Below are positions 25,409-35,294 of a stretch of 64,000 nucleotides of DNA, in pieces. This stretch comes from Microcaldota archaeon (lineage in GTDB: Archaea; Micrarchaeota; Micrarchaeia; Anstonellales; Bilamarchaeaceae): assembly GCA_016212525.1 (NCBI GenBank), contig JACRGD010000010.1, positions 372,001-436,000 of the forward strand, given 5' to 3'. The translations under genes were made by a program, and so were the position numbers. Every line of letters begins with the position of its first letter. Within the stretch, counting starts at the first letter, position 1. A model generated the notes under the pieces. It did no database searches. It worked only from the letters and a program-made list of their open reading frames with translations, and was not told the origin of the DNA.

Positions 25409-28400
25409 ATGAGAAAAATTTTGTTTGTAGTAGCATTGGGAATAATATTTTTATCGAACATCAGCTTCGCTCTCACAAATATTGCAAATTGCACTGAAGC
25501 CGCAAGCATGATTGTTACACCAGACACATATCGGCTCAATGCGTCGATAAATAGTACATTCTATGACACCGCAACAACCATCCCGTTAAGTGAAAGTTGC
25601 ATAGTCATAAATAGTTCAGACGTCTTATTAGACTGTGATTCTAACTACCTCAATAGTTCTGGGTCTGCAGCCGCAGTTCCAATTGGGATATTAGTAAATG
25701 GAACGAATTTTCAAAATGTTACAATCACAAATTGTCGGATTGACGGTTATCAATATGGTATTGCAGTAAGATCGGTTACTTTTGAGGGAAACATAACAAA
25801 CAGTATCATTTTCAATACCCAAAACGGCATTTTTGTTAACGATAGTTCGATTTTTGAGGTCAGAAATAACACGATATCTAGCACCATAAGACCAATAACA
25901 TTTTCAAATTTAAGTAGTTCATTTGTTCAGTATAATTCAATTAATGGCACTTATGCGGCCAAGTTTGGGATAAATCTCACCCAGTCCAACATAATCCAAA
26001 CCCATGAAAACAACATTTCTTCAGTAACAAATAACAGCGGGGGCAGCCCAGGAGTTGCAATTTATCTTTCCCGAACTAACAATAGTTACGTCCAAAACAG
26101 CAGGGCATTCGATAACATATACGGTATATATTCTCAAGACTCACACTCAAACATTTATCTAACAAATGAGGTCTTTAATAGCACAATTGGAGGAGTTGTA
26201 TTAAACATTTCAAATTACAGTGTTTTCCAGTATGTAAATTCTTATCTTAGCGGCGATGATGGATTCCTTCTTTCGAATTCGCACTATAATAATTTTACCT
26301 GGGACAATGCATATAACAACAGTGTTGGTTTTAATTTGGGCCAAAGTTCAACTAACAACCTCATCCATAATAGCAGTGCTTACAACCACAACTCAACAGG
26401 ATCACAGACGGGATATTATTTTCAGAATTCCCCCTCAAACTCAATTATGGATTCGAACGCATCTCTAAATGGCAATTATGGATTCTATATTTTCGATTCA
26501 GATTATAGCGTAATTAGAAATAATATTGCAGATTCCTCAGCAGCATATGGTTTCAGCGTTGACACGTCAAACTACGTTAATCTAACCCTTAATAATGCCC
26601 ACAACAACAGTTTGGATGGTTTTTCATTCAGTATGACAAACGGAACCACAATTAGTCAAAATCAAGGAGGAGATAATGCCGAATATGGATTCTACTTCTT
26701 CTCACAAAACAATTATTCGACATTTGAGGGAAACACCGCATTTTCAAATCCAGTAGCAGTTCAAATCCTAAATGCATCGTATTCCAATTTCAGCTCAAAT
26801 ACGCTCGAGAATAATTCGGAAGTTGGTTTCAACATCTCGTATTCTTCCAACTTTAACAATTATCAATACAACAAATTGTCTCATCTTTCAAACACCGGTT
26901 TTTCAAAACCAGGAGGCGCAGGCCAGGGTAGCAATTTCACATACAACAATATCACAAACACAACCACCGGACTAAGCATCTCACTCTTAAATGCAAATAT
27001 ATCGAATAATCGGGTTGGAGATAACAGCAACGGGATTATCAGTTCAGGCAGTTCAAATAGTATTGATTCGAATTATGTTTTCAATAATTCAGTAGTAGGA
27101 ATTAGAATCATCTCAGGAGCCACAGACACAGCCAGACACAACACCCTGATAAATAATACTCTGGCAATTCAGGCCTATGATTTAACAGGCTCGAATACAG
27201 TCTACAATAATACAGCAACATCAGGCACGGTCGGTTTCCAAATCGGAGGTTCTGGAGCAACGACAAACATCAACGTATCTAGTAACACAGTAAACAGTAA
27301 TTACGTCGGATTCAATTTAACCTCAATAACTACATCAACAATTGAAAGGAATACAGCCAGTAACAGTAACACTTACGCATTCGTGCTCAACTCGGCAAAC
27401 CAAACCAATGTTTCATCAAATACAGCAAATATCAGCTCAATTGCAATGTATCTCCTCAACACCACCAACACATCGATCTCCAATGATCATTACTTTAACA
27501 CATCAACAGCAGGACTTCGCTTCAACAGCAGCAGTATAGATGGAGCAACGATCAACTTAACTGGAGTATCATTTGACAGTCCAACAGGAGGGTATACAAG
27601 TTATCAGAATATTTCACTCTACGATACTGCAGCCAATGAAACATCTTACGACATACTCTGGACGCCCTCACCTGCAGGAGCACCCTCAAGAGCAACTTCG
27701 TTTGAATCCAAATATATTAACATAACCAATTATTCGGCAGCAACAATCGACTCATTTAATGTTCTATGGACAGGATCCGAAGCCTTTAGTTATGATGAAA
27801 CTTCACTAAAATTGTACAGATATAGTGCCGGAGCATGGGCAGAAGTAAGCGGATCAACATTGGCCACAGAATCTAACCAAATCAGCTCAACACCATCAAC
27901 ATTTGGAACATTCGCAATATTCGCAGTAACAGCACCAGCCTCAAGCTCAGATGGAACAACCAGAAGAACCCCAAGATGCAGCTTTGATTCAGAGTGTGGA
28001 GATTCGGAAACATGCATAGCAGGAATGTGCACTCCACTAACATGTACTGCACCTGAAATAGCACGAAGTCACGTATGTGTAGCGCCACCAACGCCAGCAT
28101 GCACAGTAGATACAGAGTGTGGAGATTCGGAAACATGCATAGCAGGAATGTGCACTCCACTAACATGTGTAGCTCCAGCAACTGCAAGATCTCACGCGTG
28201 TGTAGCACCAATAGCACCAGAGTGTAGATTAGACACAGATTGTGCAATAACAGAAACTTGTAGAACTGGAATGTGCACGCCTATCAGTTGTCCGTTGGGC
28301 AGAATAACAGACCACAGATGCATAGTCATACCAATAAATGGAACTACCCCATTAACACCAGAATGCAGATCGGACTCGGATTGTTCACCAAGCAGCGCAT

Positions 28401-28975
28401 GTAGCAGAGGTGCAGATGGAACCAGTATCTGTACACCAGTAGGGCAAGCCAGTGCATGTGGAGAAATAAGAGACCATAGATTCGTAGCATTTGCATGCGG
28501 AAGTGAACCTGGATGTAGTCCTTGTGGAACCGGATTTACCTGTCAAAGTCACAGATGTGTTGCGCCGGATCTGTTGGTTCCAAATAGAACAACAACAGGA
28601 TCTGAAGAGCAATTAAGAACGATACTGGGAAGTGCGCCATTGCCAAACGGAGCAATAAGAATAACTGACCCATCTGGACGTACAACGACAATAAACACAG
28701 ACTCGGCAGGACTCGCAAGATACAGATTTACGAGAACCGGAGCATATAGAGTTGAACTTATACAGGACGGAAAGGTCGTCAGAACAACAAACATCAACGC
28801 AGTTTCTGGAAGAGGCAGTGGAAGTCTTGAAGAAGTCCTTGCAGCAATCGCAGATGCAGTAGTCAATTACTGGTGGCTAGTATTACTGATCATAGTAGGT
28901 GCAGGGTATCTGCTATATAGAAGACACCTGGAACATCAGGAAGGGAATGGTCGTACACGCAAAGACCGGGAATAA
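25409..28975 (+). CDS. large surface protein: parallel beta-helix plus Cys repeats and C-terminal anchor
   Basis: 1188 residues. Signal peptide (1-21); about 70-800 are right-handed beta-helix repeats of NosD/PbH1 type, with repeated Asn-rich NN, GIYV, NNT and NS turns, and very many Asn-x-Ser/Thr glycosylation sequons; about 800-860 is a beta domain; about 860-1050 contains Cys modules (DSECGDSETCIAGMCTPLTC); about 1090-1130 is an Ig-like/REL-type domain; a C-terminal membrane helix (WWLVLLIIVGAGYLLY) anchors it with a basic tail. Likely S-layer, adhesin or glycan-binding surface protein. The 123-bp tandem duplication at 27991 shows recent repeat expansion. Expression is independent (own TATA near 25378-25388). 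Confidence 0.8.
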   Translation: MRKILFVVALGIIFLSNISFALTNIANCTEAASMIVTPDTYRLNASINSTFYDTATTIPLSESCIVINSSDVLLDCDSNYLNSSGSAAAVPIGILVNGTNFQNVTITNCRIDGYQYGIAVRSVTFEGNITNSIIFNTQNGIFVNDSSIFEVRNNTISSTIRPITFSNLSSSFVQYNSINGTYAAKFGINLTQSNIIQTHENNISSVTNNSGGSPGVAIYLSRTNNSYVQNSRAFDNIYGIYSQDSHSNIYLTNEVFNSTIGGVVLNISNYSVFQYVNSYLSGDDGFLLSNSHYNNFTWDNAYNNSVGFNLGQSSTNNLIHNSSAYNHNSTGSQTGYYFQNSPSNSIMDSNASLNGNYGFYIFDSDYSVIRNNIADSSAAYGFSVDTSNYVNLTLNNAHNNSLDGFSFSMTNGTTISQNQGGDNAEYGFYFFSQNNYSTFEGNTAFSNPVAVQILNASYSNFSSNTLENNSEVGFNISYSSNFNNYQYNKLSHLSNTGFSKPGGAGQGSNFTYNNITNTTTGLSISLLNANISNNRVGDNSNGIISSGSSNSIDSNYVFNNSVVGIRIISGATDTARHNTLINNTLAIQAYDLTGSNTVYNNTATSGTVGFQIGGSGATTNINVSSNTVNSNYVGFNLTSITTSTIERNTASNSNTYAFVLNSANQTNVSSNTANISSIAMYLLNTTNTSISNDHYFNTSTAGLRFNSSSIDGATINLTGVSFDSPTGGYTSYQNISLYDTAANETSYDILWTPSPAGAPSRATSFESKYINITNYSAATIDSFNVLWTGSEAFSYDETSLKLYRYSAGAWAEVSGSTLATESNQISSTPSTFGTFAIFAVTAPASSSDGTTRRTPRCSFDSECGDSETCIAGMCTPLTCTAPEIARSHVCVAPPTPACTVDTECGDSETCIAGMCTPLTCVAPATARSHACVAPIAPECRLDTDCAITETCRTGMCTPISCPLGRITDHRCIVIPINGTTPLTPECRSDSDCSPSSACSRGADGTSICTPVGQASACGEIRDHRFVAFACGSEPGCSPCGTGFTCQSHRCVAPDLLVPNRTTTGSEEQLRTILGSAPLPNGAIRITDPSGRTTTINTDSAGLARYRFTRTGAYRVELIQDGKVVRTTNINAVSGRGSGSLEEVLAAIADAVVNYWWLVLLIIVGAGYLLYRRHLEHQEGNGRTRKDRE
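27991..28168 (+). repeat. tandem 123-bp duplication in the Cys-repeat region
   Basis: Sequence starting AGAGTGTGGAGATTCGGA at 27991 recurs at 28114, offset 123 bp (41 codons), with about 55 identical bases through ACTCCACTAACATGT. Further degenerate copies lie downstream. The high DNA identity suggests recent duplication or gene-conversion-driven repeat-number change in the encoded Cys module. Confidence 0.8.
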
Positions 28976-29364
28976 CTAAAGTTCTGTTTTTGATTTTTTA
29001 TTTTCTTTTCCATTCGTACGAAATACAGGCTAAAAAGATCGAATAAAAAGCATAGTGGAACTTTTATCGATTTATAGCCTTCCAAGAAAATCTTCCAGAC
29101 ATATGCACTCTGAGTTTTCTTACTAGTTCAAAGCATTCATCTTATTAGGAAACACCAAGCGAGGAAAGCAGATTGGGAATTTCCGCGACAACGCTTTCTT
29201 TCGACGCAACTCATGCGAAGCTCCGCTTGCGAAAAGCTGCCCGAATTCCATTGGTCCTAATCGAGCTTTCTAGTTCACATCTCTTTATTTGAGACAAACT
29301 GGCAAAACAATAAAAACCTCATCAGATATTAGCTAACCAGTTTATTCTTTGGTGAGGTTTATCT
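28976..29364 (+). other. 390-base spacer with a possible structured RNA, and the Top6 promoter
   Basis: No gene longer than a few dozen codons. About 29145-29275 is richer in G+C than the flanks and can pair: GATTGGGAATT (about 29170-29180) with AATTCC...CCTAATC (about 29245-29265), and AAGC-TCC-GCTT within. This could be a non-coding RNA, unproven. The last 60 bases hold a TATA-like AATAAAAAC (about 29309-29317) and the GGTGAGG ribosome site for Top6B. Confidence 0.25.
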
Positions 29365-31002
29365 ATGGCCAATGCAACTAATGAAGACATCTTCAAACAA
29401 TTCAAGGAACACTCAGTAGCAGAATTTTTCAAGAAAAACCGGCAGATGCTGGGATTTTCTGGAAAGGTTCGATCTATGACGATCATAATACACGAATTCG
29501 TAACAAACAGCCTAGATGCAGCCGAAGAGGCAGGAATATTACCAGAAATATTTGTACAGATAGAGGTCCTTGATAAAGAAGGAGACCACTATAGAATAAC
29601 GGTCAAGGATAACGGCCCAGGTATTCCAAAAACGCATCTTGGTAAAGCATTGGGCCAAATGTTAGCTGGAACCAAATTCCACAGATACGTCCAGCAAAGA
29701 GGCCAGCAGGGTATCGGTGCGGCTGCATGTACAATGTTTTCTTATCTAACTACAGGACAGAAAACAAGGGCAGTTTCATGCCACAAGGGCAAAAAACTTA
29801 CAGCCGACATTTCGCTTGACTTTAAGACAAACCGGCCAATAGTGGAGGAAGTTTCGGAAGAGGACACTACCGAAAGCGGACTTATGGTCGTTGCAGAATA
29901 CAAAGACGTTCGATATGAAAGAAGCGATTATGGAGTCTATGAATATCTGCGCCGGACTGCACTGGCTAACCCGCACACATCAATAACGCTCGTGGAACCT
30001 AACACGGAAAAAAGCGTATTTCCACGATCTGTAGAGATGAATCCAAAGCGGCCAACCGAGATCAAACCGCATCCACTGGGGATTTCAACTCACGACCTCC
30101 TGGAATTCGCCAAACATAATAGCGAATACAAAAAACTCTCATTATTTTTGATCAATACATTCTCGAGATTTAGTTCGGGCAAAGTAGACGAACTTCGGGC
30201 AATTTTACCAGGGTTCAATTTCGATAAGAATCCCTCTGATTTAGAATGGCATGAAGCCGAGCAACTGGTCAAGGCATTTGCAGGGGTTAAATGGATTGCT
30301 CCGGCAACAGATTCGCTCGTGCCCATTGGAAAGGATCAGGTTGAACTCTCATTCAAAAACATCTTCAACCCGGAATTGGTTATCATAACCGAACGACCCC
30401 CGAAGGTTTACCGGGGGGGAATTCCGTTTATGGTTGAAGCCGGAATTGCATACGGTGGCGGACTCATAAACGCCCAGAAGAAAGGAGATGTGATGCGCTT
30501 TGCCAATAGAGTTCCTTTACTTTTTGATTCGAGCGGCTGCGCCATAACCAACATGATCAAATCGATAGACTGGAAACGCTACGACGTACGGGCATTTGAA
30601 GAGGAACCAATAGCAGTCCTTGTCAATGTTGTCTCGGTTCATGTTCCATATACAAGCGCCGGCAAGCAGGCCATTTCATCTGAAGAGGATCTGGAAATCG
30701 AAATAAAGAATGCGGTTATGGAAGCGGCAAGATCGATTCAAAGATACCTCTCAGGTAAAAGGAAGGCAAGCGATCTGGCAAACAAAAAGAAACTTGTCAG
30801 CAGATACGTAAGTCAGCTTTCCGGAGACCTCTCGAGTCTAAGTGGAGAAAAACGAGAAAAAATAGAAAAAACATTAAGATACATAATCGAGACAAAATAC
30901 AGCAGCGAAATGGGCGTCGATGACGAAGAGGCCAAAGATATCAAGGCCGCAGAGAAAGCCAAGAAGGAAGAAGCAGAAAGCGAGGGTGATTCTGATGAGT
31001 AG
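29365..31002 (+). CDS. top6B: DNA topoisomerase VI subunit B
   Basis: 545 residues. GHKL ATPase domain: [15 protein letters not shown] (N-box, about 43-57), [12 protein letters not shown] (G1), and [14 protein letters not shown] (G2, about 113-126). The transducer domain follows, with the conserved [14 protein letters not shown] and the C-terminal H2TH/Ig-like part trimmed to a charged tail. With subunit A it forms the type IIB topoisomerase that relaxes DNA by passing a duplex through a break, using ATP. Stop overlaps the Top6A start by 8 nt, so the operon is translationally coupled. Confidence 0.96.
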   Translation: MANATNEDIFKQFKEHSVAEFFKKNRQMLGFSGKVRSMTIIIHEFVTNSLDAAEEAGILPEIFVQIEVLDKEGDHYRITVKDNGPGIPKTHLGKALGQMLAGTKFHRYVQQRGQQGIGAAACTMFSYLTTGQKTRAVSCHKGKKLTADISLDFKTNRPIVEEVSEEDTTESGLMVVAEYKDVRYERSDYGVYEYLRRTALANPHTSITLVEPNTEKSVFPRSVEMNPKRPTEIKPHPLGISTHDLLEFAKHNSEYKKLSLFLINTFSRFSSGKVDELRAILPGFNFDKNPSDLEWHEAEQLVKAFAGVKWIAPATDSLVPIGKDQVELSFKNIFNPELVIITERPPKVYRGGIPFMVEAGIAYGGGLINAQKKGDVMRFANRVPLLFDSSGCAITNMIKSIDWKRYDVRAFEEEPIAVLVNVVSVHVPYTSAGKQAISSEEDLEIEIKNAVMEAARSIQRYLSGKRKASDLANKKKLVSRYVSQLSGDLSSLSGEKREKIEKTLRYIIETKYSSEMGVDDEEAKDIKAAEKAKKEEAESEGDSDE

Positions 31003-32092
31003 TGCTGATGCATCAAAGAAACTAGAAGAAATCGGAAAGGGAATGGTCCAGCAAATCAATAAGGGAGATGGACCGACATTCGAAACAACATTGCGAACCA
31101 AAAGCAACACAATTTTCGACGAGAGCGCAGGCTGTCTCACTACAGGGAGCAAAAAAGAAACAAGAAAATTCCTTTCCATGGCTCAGGCAAGAACATTCAT
31201 GCAGACCGTTGCAATTGCATCCAAATGCAAGCAATTCCTTAAGGAAAATTTGCATACTTCGATCAGAGGTCTTTTCTATCAGCTCAAATTCACGCTTGGA
31301 GAAGATGTTGATGAGGATTTGTTTACCGAGCAGAGCGAATCGAACGGGCTAATTGAAGATATCGAAGTAGGCCTTAGGATAAAACGCGAAGATTTGAACC
31401 TCACCACAGACCGAAAAGGTTTTGTAGCGGGCGAAATGACCATTCTGGACAAATTCGGAGGAGATGAAACGATAATAGACCTTGCCAAGCAGGGCCGATC
31501 GGGCTGGAGCATTCCAAGCGATGTGGACAACGGCATGGAAATCAAAACCATCAAGGCAAAATACGTCTTAGTTGTCGAAAAAGATGCGCTCTGGCAACGT
31601 CTAAACGAAGATAAATTCTGGAAAAAAGAAAATTGCCTCTTAATTACACCGAAGGGTCAATCCACCCGGGGAACGAGACGATTACTAAGAAAACTAGCAG
31701 ACCGGGGACTTCCCATCTATTGTTTAATGGACTGCGATGCATGGGGATGGTACATCTACTGGACAATCAAAACAGGCAGTATGAATCTTGCTTATTTGGG
31801 TCATGACTTTGCAGTTCCAGAGGCCAAATTCCTCGGAGTTACAATGAGCGATATAAAGGAGTTTAGTTTCCTTGACAAATTGACAATCAAAGCCAAAGAT
31901 GTCGATGTAAAGCGAGCTGAGGAAATGCTTGGTTATCCGTGGATAAACAGATATCCTGACTGGGTTAGGGAACTTAAAGAGGTCCTCAAATCAAGAAAGA
32001 AAATCGAGCAGGATGCACTTCAGGGACAGAGACTCACGTTTGTTGGCGAATACATAAATCAGAAGATCAAGAACAAAGAATGGCTCAGCTAG
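30995..32092 (+). CDS. top6A: DNA topoisomerase VI subunit A (Spo11-like)
   Basis: 365 residues from the ATG at 30995 (GGGTGAT ribosome site 5 nt upstream; the track ORF begins earlier inside Top6B). CAP/winged-helix domain with catalytic tyrosine in TSIRGLFYQLKFT (about residue 96); Toprim domain with LVVEKDALWQRL (Glu) and LMDCDAWGWYI (DxD metal site). Forms an A2B2 enzyme with the upstream subunit and makes the transient double-strand break. Length and order (B before A) are standard for archaea. Confidence 0.96.
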   Translation: MSSADASKKLEEIGKGMVQQINKGDGPTFETTLRTKSNTIFDESAGCLTTGSKKETRKFLSMAQARTFMQTVAIASKCKQFLKENLHTSIRGLFYQLKFTLGEDVDEDLFTEQSESNGLIEDIEVGLRIKREDLNLTTDRKGFVAGEMTILDKFGGDETIIDLAKQGRSGWSIPSDVDNGMEIKTIKAKYVLVVEKDALWQRLNEDKFWKKENCLLITPKGQSTRGTRRLLRKLADRGLPIYCLMDCDAWGWYIYWTIKTGSMNLAYLGHDFAVPEAKFLGVTMSDIKEFSFLDKLTIKAKDVDVKRAEEMLGYPWINRYPDWVRELKEVLKSRKKIEQDALQGQRLTFVGEYINQKIKNKEWLS

Positions 32093-32113
32093 TCCAAGCC
32101 ACGAAGGGTTTCG

Positions 32114-33043
32114 ATGTCAACTCAAATTCTTGATCTTTCTTTTTCTTCATTAACAACAGCGAAGCAGCAGTCAATCCAGTATGGGGCATCTCCAGTGTAT
32201 TTTGCAAATGGAAGCGAAGAGGTATGCATCACACTCGGTGAATTTGCGGAGTTTTCAGAAGAAATAAGAAAGAACGCCAAAGCGATACGCAAAACAGAGA
32301 ACAGGAAACTCAGAAGCGAAGGAGTTCAGGGCCGATGGATCGATGGAATAAAGGTCGCCACGACAGTTGTGGCAGTCACACATGAAAACGATAAAACACG
32401 ACTCGAACTTAGATGTAAAAAAGTCAGATGGAGCGAACTATTGGCACTTGAAAATCTGGAACTTACAGAACGGATTGGACTACAATTATTCAAAATTCAC
32501 ACAGATGCGCACATTCTTGCATACGAGGGAGACCAGAAAGTTTTGGTATATTGCAAACGCGGTAGTCGACCAGGCAATCCCAGGATGGGAAGTAAAATAC
32601 ATATTGAACCAACAGATAGGGCACCTCAACTCACATATTCAGTAGCAGGAACACTTGATGCGTCGGTTTGTCAAAAAGGCACTTTGGATGGAAGTTGGAA
32701 ACGGAACGCCTATAAAGAAATGAAAGAAGAGCTGGGAATAACCAGGCGACCTAAATTATCATTTTTAGGGCTTGCTGCAGACTTAAGCGTCTTTAAGGGC
32801 AATATTGGAATCCTGGGACTAATGGACACGGAGTTTCAGGTTTCAGAGATCCGGAATTGGCATGCACATGCGTCCGAGCGCTGCGAAGTCCAAGACATAT
32901 TTACAGTTCCTTTCGAACTAAGATCGTTTTCTGAATTTTTTATCAAGAATAGAGATTTGATGCTTCCGGCTTTTAGAACTGGATGCCTGTTTTTAGGCGA
33001 ACGGTACTTTGGAAAGGAATTTTGGAAAATAATAGGTGAATAA
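32114..33043 (+). CDS. divergent Nudix-like protein
   Basis: 309 residues. The C-terminal half carries GSWKRNAYKEMKEELGI (about 195-211), close to the Nudix helix but with Gly or Lys replacing the conserved Glu and Arg positions of Gx5Ex7REUxEExGU, so catalysis may be lost or altered. An N-terminal 150-residue domain rich in Arg and Glu (ENRKLRSEGVQGRWIDG) is not recognised. Similar to larger Nudix-fold proteins of uncertain function. Begins 21 nt after Top6A on the same strand with a GAAGG-like ribosome site, so it may belong to that operon. Confidence 0.5.
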   Translation: MSTQILDLSFSSLTTAKQQSIQYGASPVYFANGSEEVCITLGEFAEFSEEIRKNAKAIRKTENRKLRSEGVQGRWIDGIKVATTVVAVTHENDKTRLELRCKKVRWSELLALENLELTERIGLQLFKIHTDAHILAYEGDQKVLVYCKRGSRPGNPRMGSKIHIEPTDRAPQLTYSVAGTLDASVCQKGTLDGSWKRNAYKEMKEELGITRRPKLSFLGLAADLSVFKGNIGILGLMDTEFQVSEIRNWHAHASERCEVQDIFTVPFELRSFSEFFIKNRDLMLPAFRTGCLFLGERYFGKEFWKIIGE

Positions 33044-33116
33044 TCAAATCAATGTCGTAAATGATGGCAAGATATAATTAAATAGACATCCAAACACCAA
33101 ATAATCAGGGATATTT

Positions 33117-34502
33117 ATGCATTCATCTAAATCTGCAAGATATGTATTAGCCGGAACATTAGCATTCTCATCAGTTGCGTGTAAGAAAGTCGATGATCTT
33201 ATGAGAGAGGATGCCTCAAGGCCTGCGGCAAGAGTAGTAACAAGAGCACCAGAAAGACAAAACATAGGAGCACCATTATTGGAGGCGCCAGCAGACCGAA
33301 CTCCCAGAGCTCAGAGAACTGTGCCATCGCCAACATCAGAAGATGCTTCAGTTAGAAGTACAACGCCCCCTGCAGTAACAATAACAACTGCAACATCAGC
33401 AGCGCCGTTTTCCTGTCGTGAATATGTTCCATTTGCACGAGTGCTGGGAGCCAACACCGCAAGTGGAGATTTTAGTGGCCCAGTCATCGCAACACTATGC
33501 ACGACCCCAGGAGACATTAGAAACATAGGTGCACTTAGATGCAGACAAACTAACCTCGATGAATTGGCAAATTCTTCGGACGCTGGAACAAACAGCCTGC
33601 CCCGAGTCGATTGTAATCATCCAGTTACCCAGAACCAGGCAGATAATAACTACGGTCGAAGATTTATCGAAGCACTATACACGGCCATTTCTGGATCTGC
33701 AGTGCCAGTTGGCAATCTTAGCGCAGAGCAGGTCAATGGAACTCCGCTCGCTCGGGCATTTACTGCATTTTTGGGAGTCTTGAGATCTAGCGGCGAAATC
33801 GTCGCACCAACAACCCCAGGCGATAAACTTGGACTTATGGAAAGATTCGTCAACTTCATGATCGGAGCACCATACACCTGCGAAACGATCGCAAGGGCAG
33901 TTGCAGAAGGATTTAATAGAAGAATGTGCTGCGAAAGCGGAACTGCAACTACACCATGCAACACAAGAAGAGATCTTTCAATCTGGATACCAAGAAGCGT
34001 CGGAATCACACCAAGTGGAATCACAAACTTAGAACCGTTTGGAGGCGCAGATGCTTTCTCAGCACATGCATCTGATTTCACATTACTAACTAGAGATGGC
34101 CGAAGATATTTCATGCCAGACCATTCAAATGACGGCGGCGCTACGATGGAAAGCTACTATGTTCAACGCGGTTTCTTCTGTGAAACATATTTCGATTCAT
34201 CATGCACACAACGCAATAACATTAATGGTCATGTTGTGATTAGAGCTTGCATCGGAGCACATGAGAGTTACTGTGATCCGGCAGAACTTGCAGCAGTTGC
34301 ATGTAACGGTCCTAATGGCCCCAGATATCAAAGAAAAGATATGTTTATTGTTCTAGATGCAATGGCAGTGATTTCGTGGAGACTAAGACACGTAAACGAA
34401 ACACACCAACCATACACAGCATATCTGAACAGAGATAATGGAGTAGCCACAGAAGAGCTACCGGCATGGTATCGTCCAATAGCTCAGGTCGGATCAGAAT
34501 AA
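33117..34502 (+). CDS. lipoprotein-like secreted protein
   Basis: 461 residues. The leader MHSSKSARYVLAGTLAFSSVACKK ends in a lipobox-like SVAC (Cys about 22). A Thr/Pro/Ala-rich linker leads to a globular region with many cysteines (SCREY, MCCESGT, CETYFDSSC), suggesting disulfides. Sequence TPFGGADAFSAHA and RYFMPDHSND look like loops of an enzyme or adhesin, but I recognise no family. TATA-like TATAATTAAATAG (about 33073-33085) upstream gives a short leader. Confidence 0.6.
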   Translation: MHSSKSARYVLAGTLAFSSVACKKVDDLMREDASRPAARVVTRAPERQNIGAPLLEAPADRTPRAQRTVPSPTSEDASVRSTTPPAVTITTATSAAPFSCREYVPFARVLGANTASGDFSGPVIATLCTTPGDIRNIGALRCRQTNLDELANSSDAGTNSLPRVDCNHPVTQNQADNNYGRRFIEALYTAISGSAVPVGNLSAEQVNGTPLARAFTAFLGVLRSSGEIVAPTTPGDKLGLMERFVNFMIGAPYTCETIARAVAEGFNRRMCCESGTATTPCNTRRDLSIWIPRSVGITPSGITNLEPFGGADAFSAHASDFTLLTRDGRRYFMPDHSNDGGATMESYYVQRGFFCETYFDSSCTQRNNINGHVVIRACIGAHESYCDPAELAAVACNGPNGPRYQRKDMFIVLDAMAVISWRLRHVNETHQPYTAYLNRDNGVATEELPAWYRPIAQVGSE

Positions 34503-34532
34503 ATTTTCTTATTTTTTAAATTAAGAATTTAA

Positions 34533-34691
34533 TTAATCTGCTTCTGCAAGTGCTCTTTGAAGATCTGCAATCTCGTCATGAAGTGCCTTGTTTTTCTTTA
34601 GTGGATCCAGTTTTGCTTTCTTACTTAATACTTCAAGCTTAGCCTTGATATTAGCCTTTTTCTGAGACAGTTGTTTTTTAGTCATTCCCAT
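34533..34691 (-). CDS. small basic coiled-coil protein
   Basis: 52 residues, missed by the ORF track: MGMTKKQLSQKKANIKAKLE... a single amphipathic helix rich in Lys. A minus-strand TATA (CTTTAAATC, about 34709-34718) is about 25 nt from the ATG at 34691, so the message is leaderless. Possible nucleic-acid-associated or structural peptide; family not known. Confidence 0.55.
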   Translation of the reverse strand: MGMTKKQLSQKKANIKAKLEVLSKKAKLDPLKKNKALHDEIADLQRALAEAD

Positions 34692-34788
34692 AACTGGTAG
34701 TTTCGGGGCTAAGATTTAAAGGTTTTTTGTGGTGAGTTGCGATTTGATTTTGAGATTTAGTTACTTTGAGTCAACTCATGTGAAGAAA

Positions 34789-34980
34789 GATTTATATACT
34801 AGCTCTGAGCGTTCAAAATTCCTCCATCTTTTTGAAGGAGGACATTTCGGTTGTCCTGAAAAGGATGTGATCCAAACAGCCTCTGGCGAGCAAATGGCCA
34901 TTAGTGTGGTGCCTGGACTATAACTCACCTCACGAAACCCGTGCTTGTTAAGCTCATTGCGACACGAAACAGATAACCTT
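34789..34980 (+). ncRNA. candidate structured non-coding RNA
   Basis: A strong TATA element (GATTTATATACTAG, about 34789-34802) predicts a start near 34820. Downstream are successive pairings: TCCTCC/GGAGGA (loop ATCTTTTTGAA), GGACA/TGTCC with loop TTTCGGT, GGAT/ATCC, GCC/GGC, and GTGTGGTG/CACCTCAC (7 of 8). The first two stems share GGA, so they may be alternatives. A second TATA-like CCTTTAAAAC ends the region. The track ORF 34729-34923 crosses it but has no ribosome site and starts upstream of the TATA. It may alternatively be the long leader of the gene at 35066. Confidence 0.35.
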
Positions 34981-35065
34981 TAAAACGAGTAGATGGGTTA
35001 AGAACAAAATCCGCAATCGTTTAAGGAACTTTTTCACCGAGTCCAGTTCAGATGGGGTATAAAAA

Positions 35066-35263
35066 ATGATAAAAAGAAAGAAAGCATCAGTAAAGGGGAA
35101 ATCCAAGGCAAAGGTTAGATCTAACCTTAAGTCCAAATCTAGTTCTAAATCCAAAGTAAAAAAAGTAGTTCGAAGAAAAGTCCTTCCTAAGGGCAGAACT
35201 GCAAGTGGAAAATCCAAAAACTCAAAAGTCAAAAAACTGATTAAACTGGCCAAAAGGCGCTGA
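35066..35263 (+). CDS. small very basic Lys/Ser-rich protein
   Basis: 65 residues, nearly half Lys or Arg, repeating SK and KVK units (KASVKGKSKAKVRSNLKSKS). The composition resembles histone H1/HU tails and some ribosomal extensions. A DNA- or RNA-binding role is the natural guess; family unknown. The ATG follows a GGGTATAAAAA stretch, which itself looks like a TATA element, so the real promoter may be either that at 34980 or one further upstream. Confidence 0.5.
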   Translation: MIKRKKASVKGKSKAKVRSNLKSKSSSKSKVKKVVRRKVLPKGRTASGKSKNSKVKKLIKLAKRR

Positions 35264-35294
35264 TTTATTTAATTTTCCAATTAAAGAGTCCCAC

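Noticed and set aside
27882-28247. Cys/Leu-rich minus-strand ORF
   Set aside because: Antisense shadow of the tandem Cys modules in the surface protein.
34729-34923. 64-codon ORF crossing the candidate RNA
   Set aside because: Starts at a GTG before the strong TATA box, without ribosome site; composition is not protein-like.
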